Positions 1 to 10,436 of a stretch of DNA of 22,940 nucleotides are shown here, in pieces. Under the pieces are notes generated by a model. It was given only the letters and a program-made list of their open reading frames with translations, had not been told where the DNA came from and made no database searches. The translations under genes were made by a program, and so were the position numbers. Positions within the stretch are counted from its first letter, which is position 1; each line of letters begins with the position of its first letter. The stretch is taken from the NCBI GenBank assembly GCA_025531455.1, contig JAMYHL010000159.1, positions 1-22,940 on the forward strand, given 5' to 3'. The DNA is from Apiotrichum sp. Y4204. Its lineage: Eukaryota > Basidiomycota > Tremellomycetes > Trichosporonales > Trichosporonaceae.

Positions 1-336
1 AGATGCATACACATTTGATGGATTTTTGTTTCTTGATGGATATAAGCATTGCTGGGCCCGTGTTGGAACTAATGCTTCTTGGGGACGGGTTGTAAAGAAT
101 CTAATCAGGTGGGTAGCCGGAGCCCTGATTTCCACACACACACATCCCATACGTCTTGGCTTGTGTTGATCATCCGTTTTGTTTTTCGACTGATGGTTCC
201 TAGTCATCATTATGTAAACCACCGCTGCATGGAGGAAGCGAGAAGCTATGAGCACAAGCCAACCCACGACTTAACCGGAGCTGATTCTATACCTGATGCC
301 ATCACTGCTTGGTGATCCCCGTGACCCTCGGTAGAC

Positions 337-357
337 CCTTTTTCTTTTTCTTTTTTT
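337..357. repeat. T-rich low-complexity tract
   Basis: A run of T broken by single C residues. A similar tract lies at 1328-1352. Both could be slippage products or remains of a retroposed poly(A) tail on the opposite strand; nothing adjacent decides between these. Confidence 0.6.
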
Positions 358-1540
358 GGTGTATATGGATCCCTGGGGGTGAGCTGCGCCTAATCGTTTT
401 CCAGCCACTGTTGTAATACTCCAGTGTAAAAGCATAATTGGTGGCGAACTGGCACCAGGCCTGAACGGGAGTCATGCCATGCAGAGCCGTATGATGCATG
501 CTGTCGAGAAGCCAGGACAACGGGCTCCCAAGCAAACACCACCTTTCAACCACACTGCATACACCGGTGTCCTGCACAATGGTTAGCAACGTAGCCATAT
601 GCATGTCCTCACGAAGCCACGATATGGCGCTCACACCAGCCGAGAGAATGCACCCACACTCCCCGCACTGCATCGCCAGTGAACCTCAACCCCGGTGCAG
701 AAGACTATCCTCGGATCCTATGGTTGTTGGTAGTTACTGTCACCACCAGCAATCCTCGTCAGCAGTCCATAGAACACAGGGATCCTCCACCAGGATATTC
801 AATATCCTTTTCGTCAACAAACGATCAGGGCTGATCGCTTATCCCGTTCACCACCACTACAGTGCTGTCATCGGCTTTCGCATGCATCCGTCCCCATGCA
901 CATGCTTCAGCTGAGCCTCGAAGACCACTGCAGACGTGTACGCACGGATGAGCATAGCAAGACTATGAGAAGGAAACGGCAGTGGCAACTATAGAAACCT
1001 TGAGGCGTTTCAGCACCATACCATGGCAATGGTAACACATACTGCCGATGCATCCAGTACAGTAGCCGTGATGACACATACGTGGCCTAATACACGAAGA
1101 ACAGTGTGGGTGCATATGGGTGTTTGTTGGAGGTGAGGTGAGCGGATTCCACTCTTGTGCTCTTTCCTGTCTGCACTGGTTGTGTTGATTATATTGCTGA
1201 CATGATATTTGGTGGTGCCGAGGATAAAGCCTGTACGCCGCATTACATGATGGCTAAGCCCTCAGAAAGTTGGACGTCCATCCAGTGTCTTTCATGCATG
1301 GTGCTTATGCACAGAGGGGGTCCTCCGTTTTTTTTTTTTTCTTTTTTTTTTTCTCATGACCCGATGAATGCCTGGTACTAATCCACAGATAGACTGATGT
1401 ATTTGACCTGTAAATAGCCGTAAGACGACGAGAGCGGAACAAATGGGACTAGTTCGTTGTGTAAATTATGTGCCAGGGTTGCCACCCAGTGGACACCCAG
1501 CACACACCCAGTCGCCCCCCTTCCCCACCGTACGGTCACT

Positions 1541-1570
1541 ACACGTGGCAACACGTGGCAACACGTGGCA
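1541..1570. repeat. Three exact 10-bp tandem units carrying CACGTG
   Basis: The unit acacgtggca is repeated exactly three times head to tail. Each copy contains the palindromic E-box core CACGTG, the binding site of bHLH factors such as Pho4 and Cbf1 in fungi. No gene start is visible close by, so a regulatory role is only a possibility. Confidence 0.75.
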
Positions 1571-3245
1571 TAAGTTTGGTCAAACTAGCCTCTTTTTTAT
1601 CAACTTCCGATGACCTTTTCACCACACAAGGTACCCTCCACTGGGCTCCGGAGTAACTAGAACGGGTACAACTGTCGCCAACGCGCACTTCGGACTGGTG
1701 CCAGAGGTCCGGCATGCATGCCCCGAGATGCTGGAGTACTTGGCTGTACGCGTGGCGTCTGGTGCATGGCTGCCAGCGAAGTGCTGACTGACCGCAGGGC
1801 CTGGAAATTGGTGTCCTCTAGGTCAACGGACATGCTTGCTTCAGCTCAGACCGGCACCCTCAGCCCGGTAAGGTGCCCTAAGGCTGGATCGGTCAAGAAA
1901 AAGTAGCCATCCGTGTTACCTGAGCCCGAAGCATTTCCCAAGCGAGACTGACATTGTTTATTGTCGACTTCCACCACAGCGCTGGACTCCCGAGCGAATT
2001 TTCGCACAGTCCGGTAATAACCTCCGGGCCCTAATCCAATTCATACTCAAGCCTCAATCACACCTAATCGGGCGTCAACTGACTCAACACTGCAAAGCAT
2101 GCCATTCAAACGTCAAAACGCTGCAAAGGACATAACCAAACGGCAAACATCCTGTCGCTGGCTGGTGACCTTGCATCCACGGATTAGCACCTCTCTTTCA
2201 CCATGCATGGGCTTTGGAGCAATACAACATGCATGCTCCACAGGGACATTCACATGCCCATGACAGATGCATATGACAGGTTAAGGTTGCCTTCATGATT
2301 TTTTTGTCGGTGTGTCAGGTTGCCCGGCTCCCATCCATCTATTACAGGCTCCCCATCCATTACAGCAATGGTTAATGTACATTGTATCGACAGCATGATC
2401 TACAGTAGCGTTGCTCCCATACATACGCCCACACCCCTCTTATACGGTCCACGCTACTGCACGCTACTGTCGTACACATGGGGATGCATTCATCGGGCTT
2501 GTGGAGGAGCAGATGGATGCTTCCCTGTTTGTTGTGTACAGTGCCGCAGCATTAGCTACCACTGTCAACCCTCCACGTCAGAGCGGTGATCAATGATCGC
2601 CTGGATGCTCTCCTCCCGCCTCTGGGTGTAAACACGCCCTCGACCGTCGTTCAAGTGCTCTGCCGCGTAATTGCCAGGCATCTCCAATGCATTCAAATAC
2701 GCTGTGCTCCCAACGAAGTCGTCAGGAGGACAATGCCATGTCATATGGTGGCTCCAAAGTCGACTCCTTCAGTGCCCGAAGAAGCATGGGCTTTATATTG
2801 TATTGGTACTAGATGTTTCGAGCAGCCGTATGGCAACAACGCCATATGGTTTCTGAAACCCCTGCGAGGCGTCATTAGGCTATGGCACACGCTATTGACA
2901 CAAATAACACCTGACAAATGGTTCTACTCAAGCGTAATAAACACCATCCATGCGATCCAGCCACGGTAATCACTGATGCAGCGGCATCCCGGAAGACACG
3001 CCAGCAACTGCTCAACACACTGTTAACATACATACATGCATACATGCATAGCACGACTCTGGCTCTCTCTCCCTTAGCTGGATGGCGTGCGTGCGTGTCC
3101 CTGGCTGGGTGCCTCTGGTCGCGAAGAGTATAAACATGGCAATGTATCTTCAATGTGTTGCCCCGTCAAAGGAAACCGGTCCAGGGTGGGAAGCGGAAGC
3201 AAATGAAAATTTTGGATTCAGGCACGACCTCCACCCTCCACCCTC

Positions 3246-3269
3246 GATGCATGCATGCATGCATGCATC
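3246..3269. repeat. GCAT microsatellite, self-complementary
   Basis: A (GCAT)n array flanked by GAT and ATC forms a perfect 24-bp palindrome that could extrude as a hairpin. Related ACAT/GCAT tracts lie near 3027-3050. Confidence 0.8.
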
Positions 3270-3639
3270 CAGACGTTCCAAAAACGCCAGCCCATGCCGT
3301 GTTTCTTACCCGGAGTGCAGCCCATTGTGATATCGTGACAAGGGTTTTTCAGGCTTTTGCTATGCCAGCTCCACTCACGCTGTTGATATGCCATGCACTC
3401 CGATGATTATCATGCCGTGTCCTCTGCTCTGAGCCTCGTCTTGGGAACCGAGGTGATTATTTGGATTGTTTGCCATTGCAACAGCGGCTGTGAGCCGGAC
3501 AGGACAGTTGTCCACACAGTGCTGCCGGGCAGAGGGGCTCTCTGCACTACAGAACACCCCTCTGGATCACAGAAGGCCCTGTTCACCGCTGTACTTTGGC
3601 CGGGGTTGTTTTGTTATTCTCCACTGTTGAGCTTCCTCC

Positions 3640-3768
3640 ATGGTGGCGGGGATTCCAGACGATCTGGGCAATCCGCAGATCTCAAACTTCCACGTCGACT
3701 CCCTGTTGACTGTTGGACCGAGCAAAATAGCAGTATGCGCTTGTGCGGAACCGGAACAAACGGGCTGA
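3640..3768 (+). other. Short coding-like frame, 42 codons, unrecognised
   Basis: An ATG at 3640 opens a 42-codon frame ending in TGA at 3766. Its composition is protein-like (it begins MVAGIPDDLGNP), unlike the neighbouring frames. No splice signals were found that extend it, and no family is recognised. It may be one exon or a fragment of a decayed gene, or chance. Confidence 0.2.
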
Positions 3769-4326
3769 CATGTACATGCATTGATTGTCAACTAAGGGGG
3801 GATATGGATAGGAGAATGCGATGGCCAGCCGGGTGCAGCAATCCAATGGGTTTGTCAAACCGTTTCGACAGCAAGCGTGTTTTACAGTTGTAGCTGGCTA
3901 CAGTGCGAATGTTGAACCGAGACATCCGATATCGCTGGACCGTGGGCCTGGATATCCTGTACAGGTCTCACAGGCCAATAAGCATGTTTTATACTCAGGC
4001 TGCGTATCGGATTGATCTCTCGGCTACCTGCCATGGCCTTTCGGGGCTGAAAGTCTATAGCAATTCCCACCCTGATCCCCTGGAGTCGATTCCCAACTTA
4101 TCAGCAGGTATAGCTACCGGCATGTCTCACAGCAGACACGCCATAGAGCTCATTGACAAAACGTACCAATGCGCGTGGATAGTGAATCAGATACCTTGAA
4201 GGTGTGTGCTCAAGACGCAATACAAAAGGGGCAAGACAACGGGGAACAGATCAGGAGGCCTACGATGTGAACAATAAGAGCTTGTGGCACTGGGTCAATG
4301 AGTCAGAGCCCACAGTAGCGACCCTT

Positions 4327-4389
4327 AACATCGTGGAAGACACCTCTAACATTGTGGAAGGCACCTCTAACATCATGGAAGGCACTGGT
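4327..4389 (+). repeat. Three tandem 21-bp units
   Basis: Three head-to-tail units of 21 bp differ from each other at only a few positions. In the plus-strand frame open from 4204 to 4524 they read as three heptapeptides, NIVEDTS, NIVEGTS and NIMEGTG. A period divisible by three and conservative differences fit a coding origin, but the 106-residue frame around them has no recognisable domain, so only the repeat itself is called. Confidence 0.75.
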
Positions 4390-4471
4390 GGGCGCAATGC
4401 CACAATGTCCCCTATCGAACGGTCAGCAGTAATGACCTGTCAATCATACTCGATTACTTTGAGGCAGATAA

Positions 4472-4684
4472 ACGAAATCGCCGGGACCAGGTCGGTCAAA
4501 ACACACAGCAAACACGCTTTTTGATCTTGGTATCTCTCCTATTCCTGTTCAGCAACCTGCCGTTAAGGAGCTCTGTACGTACTGGAGGAAAAGCTTCACC
4601 TCCTCGATCGAGCACCTGAAAAGCTTGCAAATGAGCAAGCTTGATGTTATCGAGGACACAGGCAGAACGTTGCCAACAGAATGA
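4472..4684 (+). pseudogene. Coding-like plus-strand fragment, 70 codons
   Basis: Between a TAA and a TGA lies a 70-codon open stretch that looks genuinely protein-like. A Ser/Pro/Gly-rich start is followed by a segment running PAVKELCTYWRKSF and then an amphipathic, probably helical stretch with IEHLKSL and SKLDVIED. No start codon is present, so it would have to be an internal or last exon, or a relic. It lies just 3' of the first copy of the duplicated minus-strand block. A similarly placed helical fragment, also on the plus strand, lies beside the second copy near 7410-7560, and the two can be aligned weakly (a KSF/KAF segment followed by spaced Leu/Ile). Function unknown. Confidence 0.3.
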
Positions 4685-4767
4685 AATGGGGAGCCGTGCC
4701 CTCTACAGGCAAAGAACACCTTCTGGGTTTCAGAGAGACTCTCTGGGTTCAAGAAGGGCCGTCTGCT

Positions 4768-5601
4768 TCACACGGTGGCTGTCTGTGATGCAGAGAGACG
4801 CACTGCCGCTTTCGACAGGGATTCAGCATGCACGACCACTTTGCTCTTTTCCACTTCATCTACTGTTATACCACTTGCCGTTGACTTAATGATCTTGCTC
4901 TGCTCTTCTTTGCTCTGTCAGCTCATGTCATGCATCCTGTCACTCGGGACTCGGGTGCATTGGGGCGGGTTTCTTCCCTGCTTTCGTCGCCCTCTTTGCC
5001 ACCTGTGTTTGCTGGCACGTTCCTGCCGTTAGAATCGACCACCTGCTGAGACCGGGGCCTCTACCACCCTGCCATTGATAGGGATGGCGATGCTGTGCTA
5101 TGGTGCTCCGTCTCTATTACAGTGTGATCTTGCCCCTCTGCCGGTGTGCTCGGCAAAACGTCAACCGTCTTTGCAGAAGAGGCAGATGACGACATACGTT
5201 ATTCTTTGTGAAACACAGACGACGCGCGTCCGACATCATATCTGAGCATAGCAGCTTCTACCACTTTGAATGTACTTTCTACCATCATCTTTTGCCCTTC
5301 CCAGCTCTCCTGGCTTCGACTAGATCTAGACTCTCTGAAGGCCCCCAGTGACCGTTATGTCGAGGTCCATCCGGACAAACTATGAGGCCGGCTTGGCTTC
5401 GAGCACTTCACTAACGGCCACGGCTTGCACCCGTTCCCGTCGTCTTCTACCCCCTCTGATGTCTTTTACTGACTGTCTTATCCTCGCGTATCTTGTTCCT
5501 AGCGACACCCCTTCTTCCCTACCCCCGTTTCCCGTCTTGTGGAGCAACTTCAGGCGGTGAAGGTTTTTCCCTCCGTTGGAGTAACTGCTGTTTGCTTCCA
5601 T
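4768..5601 (-). pseudogene. Decayed paralogue 1 of an unrecognised minus-strand gene
   Basis: A plausible first exon starts at the ATG at 5601 (MEANSSYSNGGKN...) and runs 62 codons to 5416, where a gttagt donor follows. At the same point in the alignment, copy 2 has a gtaagc donor. Downstream, coding-like stretches continue: a helical segment including MMVESTFKVVEAAMLRYD, a Ser/Thr/Pro-rich segment, and a Gly/Glu-rich segment ending near PNAPESR. A possible 29-nt intron (4915-4943) then leads to a last stretch that begins SKEEQSKIIKST and stops at 4768. At least two in-frame stops lie between these pieces, so it is either a pseudogene or a gene whose further tiny introns I cannot resolve. Copy 2 preserves the same frames in most segments, which is the main evidence that the minus strand was coding. 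No family is recognised. Confidence 0.4.
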
Positions 5602-6090
5602 GTTTTGTACGATTAGGAAAAGATTAGCGTGCTTGTTCACACATTACGCACAGAGATCCTTCCTCTTGATCATAGCTTCACAGCCTCGTATTGGTTGTCT
5701 ATATTGCCGACAAAACTTTTGCCTGCTTTCCAACAGTGCTTCCCGACACTCTATAGCTCCCCTGCCACCTTAGGTGGGCAAATCCTTCACGGGAAGGTGA
5801 ATGGTGTCTTTGTCTTTCTTGGTATGCATCCCTATCACCTGGTTCTCCACCACGTACCCAGACACCTGCTCAATGTGGCTACGGCTTCACACTCGCATCC
5901 ATGATGAGACTGATCACCGTTACAATGGTTATGGTGAAGCTCTGTCCTGCCTGTGCTAAACATCGGGTGGTCGCCATGGTTTTGCTCGTCTGTGCTGGAC
6001 GCTATCGGTTTGATGACATCGTCTTGCTGTTTTGGCCTTTTGCTTATGAGTGATCGTGGATGGTTCTTCACCGCTTGAGTGTGACTTCCA
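4768..6090 (-). repeat. Duplicated block, copy 1
   Basis: This block matches 7940-9220 in the same orientation at clear but diverged similarity. Examples of matched words are tctgagcatagcagcttctaccact near 5243 against atcatgatagcttcttccact near 8372, ccaccacgtacccagacacctgct near 5847 against ctaccacgtacgcacacctgct near 8917, and atgacatcgtct near 6013 against gaacatcgtctc near 9160. The offset is about 3.1 kb throughout. Differences include small indels, so the duplication is old. The outer limits are approximate because similarity fades on both sides. Confidence 0.6.
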
Positions 6091-6182
6091 TGTAGCTGTT
6101 GTGCTCGGCTACACACATGTGTTGTTTTCCCTTCCTCTCTACATTGCCTACACAGACTGAAGTCCAGTACCTCCACCGTCAA
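5835..6182 (-). pseudogene. Upstream minus-strand remnant of copy 1
   Basis: Minus-strand frames here are coding-like and match copy 2. One segment, KNHPRSLISKRPKQQDDV, corresponds to KKHPRPRIAQKQ in copy 2 near 9170-9220. Another, IEQVSGYVVENQV, read in a different frame around 5840-5877, corresponds to IQQVC/YVVESKV in copy 2 near 8915-8955. The frame change between the two segments means a splice or a frameshift separates them. It may be an upstream exon of the same gene or part of a second gene. Function unknown. Confidence 0.3.
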
Positions 6183-7027
6183 CCTTCACGCACTTGAGCA
6201 CAGCCCCTGCAGCTACCCCACCGCTGGTCATCCTAGGCTGAGGCTCTCCAGGTTCTAGCGACCAGCCAAGACTCCTGCGTTTTACGGGGTTGCTTGCCAC
6301 TGTGGACACCACCGGACAATACCTGGCAAGTAGAGATTTACAGCTCAGTTCCGAGCGACATCGGTATTGTAAGACGCTGCAACTTCAATTGTTATTTAGT
6401 CGGCCCTGCGTGGAGGATTCACAGTTCACCATCAAGCCGAACCATGGTTTCTATCTCTCCAACGTACCAAAACGGAGCAATCAGTGATTCTGGAGAACTC
6501 TGGGGACGAAAGTCAGCGATGTTCGGAGGGAAGTAGCCAGCGGCACGTTCCGTGGTTTTGCCTCGACCCGCGGAAATGTGAGTGACCGATCGGCTCAATG
6601 TATGTGCTCGAAAGTATGCAACGCGGATGATACTCACTCCACTATACACTTCATGCAGCTTATTTTTTGATATTATTGCGCAAAGCCGCCCTGTTGGCTA
6701 TCTGGTACGTCTCCGATACGACAGTCGGGTTAGGTAGTTTGAGTTGTGCCAGGAGCTGACCTTTTCCACGACCTCTTGTCAAACCTGCGTCTTTCATTTT
6801 CAGCTTATTCGGCCTTTAAGCACGCAGGTTTTTATTATGAGATCACTTCCGGAATACACCCCGTGGAACCTGGACACTCAGCGGAAAGGAACCTTGAAAA
6901 GAAAGCAAGCTAACAAGGACATCCAACACTTTTGAAGACCAGCCTTTTGATTGCAGTCGCTTGCCACACTTCGCAATATCAGATATACGTCGCCAGGTGC
7001 GCTTCCCGTGACGTCTGCGTTGCATAA

Positions 7028-7781
7028 TGGCAGCAATTATTTCTTGCAAGGCCGGGAAACGATGTCTCGCTGAAACTAAAGCTTGCCGCTGGGGCGGATT
7101 CTGACGCCTACTGTACCTCCGTGAACCAAAGAGCCGCCTTCTTCAGCGAACACGTAACCCCCTACCGCCATGGAACAGGAAGCTGCCTTCTTCAGCAATC
7201 ACGCTACCCGACCAACTGGAAGCACATGCTACAGTCCGCTGTTGTGTGGCTCGACAAGGTCCATACGCAGAGAAATACTGTGATCTTGGACAGCGCAACA
7301 AGTCGGCCAATGGATTGGCCACTCCCGCGACATCTGTGGCACCTAGCACCTCTGCCCCTGCCCCCCTCCCCCCGACTGCATCTTCCACCCCGACGCCACC
7401 AAGATCAAGGTGATGGAAACCCCTTTGGCAAAGGCGTTTGGCAAAGTCGGCATCCTCGAGTTCCGGCTGAACAACCTCATCGCCACGGTCAACCGTATCG
7501 AAAGCGGTTTCGGTCCCAGACTTCAAACTCTCTTTACGTTGGAAAGGCCAAAGAGAAATCAAGAGTGGGCGCTGGTGCCGCACTTCCAACTTCCTCTTCA
7601 GAGCCTCCACCGCTTGTGCTTCTATAAGACCGATAGCTCGTCCAAAATCATCAGAATCCTGGGTGCAACACTTGTGGAAGTCGCCGCCAAACAGTTCCTC
7701 TCCAGCAACCATGTCCTCCTCGCTGCCGTCCTCGCCCGGCTGAGAACCATGGATGGTTCTCGCACTGCCGAAAGCCCGTAA
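7028..7781 (+). pseudogene. Decayed plus-strand coding region, unrecognised protein
   Basis: Three plus-strand frames look coding in succession. From 7028 to 7258 one frame is open for 77 codons (GNDVSLKLKLAAGAD..., ending VVWLDK). A candidate 35-nt GT-AG intron (7259-7293) joins it in phase to an Ala/Pro/Ser/Thr-rich stretch at 7294-7409. A third frame, 7410-7781, then carries a helical segment (VMETPLAKAFGKVGILEF, then RLNNLIATVNRIESGFG) with C/G-rich third positions. No splice joins the second and third frames without a shift, so a frameshift near 7390-7410 is likely, which argues for a pseudogene. No ATG is obvious for the first piece. A near-duplicate of about 49 nt occurs at 7121-7169 and 7170-7218. 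Function unknown. Confidence 0.35.
7121..7218 (+). repeat. Imperfect 49-bp tandem duplication
   Basis: The word gccttcttcagc recurs at a spacing of 49 nt (7136 and 7185) within longer similar surroundings. In the two copies it falls in different reading frames, because 49 is not a multiple of three. Such a duplication would shift the frame of a coding sequence and may have contributed to its decay. Confidence 0.5.
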
Positions 7782-7939
7782 GCAGCACAAGAACGATGGA
7801 TTGCTGCCGCCCTCGCCGGGCTGAGCACCCAGGGAAGGTGACAACCGAAGATCGTCAAATAGATGGACAGCTCAACCACATCACGCACAGCACGCAGAGC
7901 ACCATGCTGACCCACAGCGGAAGATGAGTCGCCTTGCGA

Positions 7940-9220
7940 CATTCACGAGGAGCGCTTCGGCATTTGCAACCATCCACGCGTCGACTTCACTTGGCTACAA
8001 CTGGTCACCGGGGTGTTGTGCTGTTGAGTGTATAATGTTGGTGCTTCTGCTATTTGCTTTTGCTTTGCCTTGCTAGCTGATCGTATGCATTTTAACACAT
8101 GATACATGGAGAGTATTGCCGTCGGCTTAGCATTTTTCTTTGCCTTCGTTAGCATGTTCTTTCCTTTGACAACTACTCTGTGAGATCACCGCCTCTACTG
8201 CCTTGCTCGAGAATGGCACGTCGATGCTGTTCTGGTCATGATCCGTCCCGACTCCATCCCGACTCCACAGTTTGATTTTGCCGCTCATTGGAGCCACAGC
8301 GATAGCCCCACCATGGCTGCTAGGTGTCACAGGTTTCCTTGTGATACACAGACACGCGCGTCTGTTCAGATCATGATAGCTTCTTCCACTTCGGCTGCGC
8401 TCCTTATCACCTTCGTCATTCGCTCTGGTAAATCTCCCCTCGGCTCCGATGCCTCTGCAGCGTGCAGAGTCAAAAGTCAATGTCTCCAAGTCGTCGAGCG
8501 CTTACCGCGACCACCACCCACGCAGGCATCCGTTCCCTTTGTCCAGTAGCTCCCGATGTGATTGAACATCCTGTCTCGCGCAATTTTGATCTTGGCGCCA
8601 GCCCTCCTAAAGCTTCCCGTGTTCTACTTTTCTGAAAGCTGTCCAGGTACTCCAGAAGTCGTTGCATCCTAGCATGTCCACTCCCGTCAACCCACTACCT
8701 GTCACTCCCATGTACTCCCATCGTCTGAAATCTGAGAGAACCGAAATAGCCACAGCACACAAAGGACACGCGCCGATCTAATATCAGCCTTTCCCTTTCG
8801 GCTTTCGACGCTCGGATCTTCCGGCCCACCGTTACCTCCCTTCTGCCGAGCTGACAATGCTTCCCGCCGCGCGCTGCGCTCCAATCTGGTCTCAACCTTG
8901 CTACGACCTTGCTTTCTACCACGTACGCACACCTGCTGAATGTTCTTGAGGTATCACAGTGATTCATTGATGCACATCTCAACCATGCCTTCCTACACGC
9001 TATAGTAGCCGCAGTCGCTTGCACAGCTCGATGTTGAAATGGGTCCAGTTCGAGCCGTGCACAGCCACACACTCGTCGTGATGCAGACACACGAGGGGCT
9101 CAGTGGCTCAATCCCCTCCGTGCTATGCATGGGGAGTGCTTCTAAAGGTCACAAGCTGAACATCGTCTCACCCTTCCGGCGTTTGCTTTTGGGCAATTCT
9201 GGGGCGTGGATGCTTCTTCA
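7940..9220 (-). repeat. Duplicated block, copy 2
   Basis: Direct-orientation counterpart of 4768-6090, offset about 3.1 kb. Similarity is patchy but collinear from near 8060 to near 9210, with indels. This copy contains an insertion-free first exon and a clearer donor site (gtaagc at 8505) than copy 1. Outer limits are approximate. Confidence 0.6.
7943..8667 (-). pseudogene. Decayed paralogue 2 of the unrecognised minus-strand gene
   Basis: The ATG at 8667 opens 54 codons (MQRLLEYLDSFQKSRTREAL...) down to 8506, directly followed by gtaagc. An intron of 51-53 nt ending at ctgcag or ctgcagag leads to a helical stretch (PERMTKVIRSAAEVEEAIMI). This aligns with MMVESTFKVVEAAML of copy 1 but is cut by a TGA. 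The remainder continues in another frame with a segment (TDHDQNSIDVPFSSKAVEAV) that aligns with copy 1, then a Lys-rich end (SASKAKQKQIAEAP) at 7943-8155. The shared donor position and shared frames show common ancestry. The stop and frame change suggest this copy is no longer functional, unless further introns are present. No domain is recognised. Confidence 0.4.
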
Positions 9221-9811
9221 TCGCTCGGGGTGTGTCTTGTAGATCCACTTGATGGTTTCGGACTCACATACTGTACTGCTGGTGTGATTTTGGGTGTCTT
9301 ATTTCTTGCCGAATTGCCGTGTGCATCTCGCGAATTGTAGCCAAGGTAGCTGGCCTTTGTCCTTTCTCGTCCTTGTCACCTTCGCGGATCCGTCCACGTT
9401 CGGCCCGCACGAGGTCGGCGGTTGGAGCGCGAGTGCAGGACTGACATGCGTGCTTCCTCGCGGAGTGGAGCAAACTCGAGGCCTCCCTGCAGCTGGAGAC
9501 AATCATACAAATCGGAGTGATCACGCCGTCACTTTTCGTCGTCCATCTTTCCGGACGTTACAGTGCTTCGTCACATAGATTCACAGAAGAAAAGGAGACT
9601 ACCGGAAAGCAAACGTCGTACGATGCATCCTGTGAAATTCTCTGCAGCGGTTTGTGAGGCGGTCAGAGAATGATCTTAAAGTGTACCCTCAGACGTGGAG
9701 TCCTTCTGGAAAGCCCAACCTACACCCAACACCCTCCAACCACTCGGCTAGCGCGTAGCCTCCCTCCCTCTTGCCTTGCCGTGACTCGCGACCTCCAAGT
9801 TGGCTGTAACA
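9221..9811. other. Intergenic, probable promoter of the 9812 gene
   Basis: No supported gene. The last ~100 bp before 9812 are C/T-rich on the plus strand (repeated cctccct and ccaacaccctcc words), which is typical of a fungal 5' leader. Confidence 0.4.
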
Positions 9812-10329
9812 ATGGATCAGTGTCTCAAGGTTGGAATACTGCATAGGCACAGTGCTGACTTCAGTTTCTCGACGAGCTCTACACCTCCCTCTCCGATGCC
9901 CTGGGATACGAGAACGGGTCGTTGCTTTTCAGCACCGTCCGTCTTGGCATACGGCTCATTCAAGATGCGATCGTGACGGCGCTTCCGGAACCTGAGGAGT
10001 GGGAATATGGAACCGGCGGCCTTTCCGACCGCGAAGTCGATGAGCAGAACGATTTCGCGAGGGAGGACCACGAGCACCGCGTGCCCCGGTACCACAGGGC
10101 CGCGGCTGACATCAAGGCCCGTTTCGCCGAGGACTGGCTCGCGCGGGCGACCGCCATCGGGGAGGAGGCGGCAAGGGACGAGATTGAGGATGTGGAGGAG
10201 TACAGGGCCATGATCGCGGAAGAGAACAGTGAGCGCTTCCACGATCTGAACGAGGCCCTGCTCGAACTTTGGCGCCGTTATCTTAGACGTGAGGATGATG
10301 AGGATGATGACGATGACGATTATTATTAG
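9812..10329 (+). CDS. Small acidic protein of unknown function, 160 aa, two exons
   Basis: The model starts at the ATG at 9812 (MDQCLK), is interrupted by a 35-nt GT-AG intron (9830-9864, branch-like CTGAC six bases from the exon), and continues at 9865 (FLDELYTSLSDALG...) to the TAG at 10327. Without this splice the long frame has no ATG near its 5' end, and the splice also restores a sensible helical N-terminus. The protein is mostly charged helix: residues ~6-35 are hydrophobic/amphipathic, ~45-140 are rich in Glu, Arg and Ala, and the C-terminus is a DDEDDDDDDYY acidic tail. No signal peptide, membrane segment or known domain was seen. It converges on the amidohydrolase with only 107 bp between the stop codons. 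The acidic tail could suit a chaperone-like or basic-protein-binding role, but that is speculation. I am confident it is a gene; the function is unknown. Confidence 0.65.
9830..9864 (+). other. 35-nt intron
   Basis: Begins gttgga and ends gctgacttcag. The CTGAC branch-like word places its A six bases before the exon. Phase 0. Required to connect the ATG at 9812 to the downstream frame. Confidence 0.6.
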
Positions 10330-10436
10330 TCAGTGTGAGAATGTATGATGTCCCAAATACAGGGCTGGATACGTCAGAGGCCAACCACCCAGGTCAGGTC
10401 ATGGAATGCATCGGCTCGCCCATGACAGTATCATTA

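Larger units (their letters stand above)
1..3639. other. Gene-poor stretch with simple repeats
   Basis: I see no reading frame here that I can defend as a gene. Open frames are short, overlap on both strands and lack the C/G-ending codon bias of the genes between 9.8 and 17.6 kb. Visible structure is limited to T-rich runs near 337-357 and 1328-1352, a triple CACGTG repeat at 1541-1570, ACAT/GCAT microsatellites near 3027-3050 and 3246-3269, and many scattered ATGCAT words. It may be old repeat-derived DNA, but no family is recognisable. Confidence 0.5.

Noticed and set aside
3393..3893. 166-codon plus-strand frame
   Set aside because: No codon bias or domain; the competing short frame at 3640-3768 inside it looks more protein-like, and neither is convincing as a gene.
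7143..7844. 233-codon minus-strand open frame
   Set aside because: It starts without a convincing ATG and reads Gly/Ala/Arg-rich noise. Plus-strand frames in the same place have better codon bias and helical segments, so the minus frame looks like a shadow.
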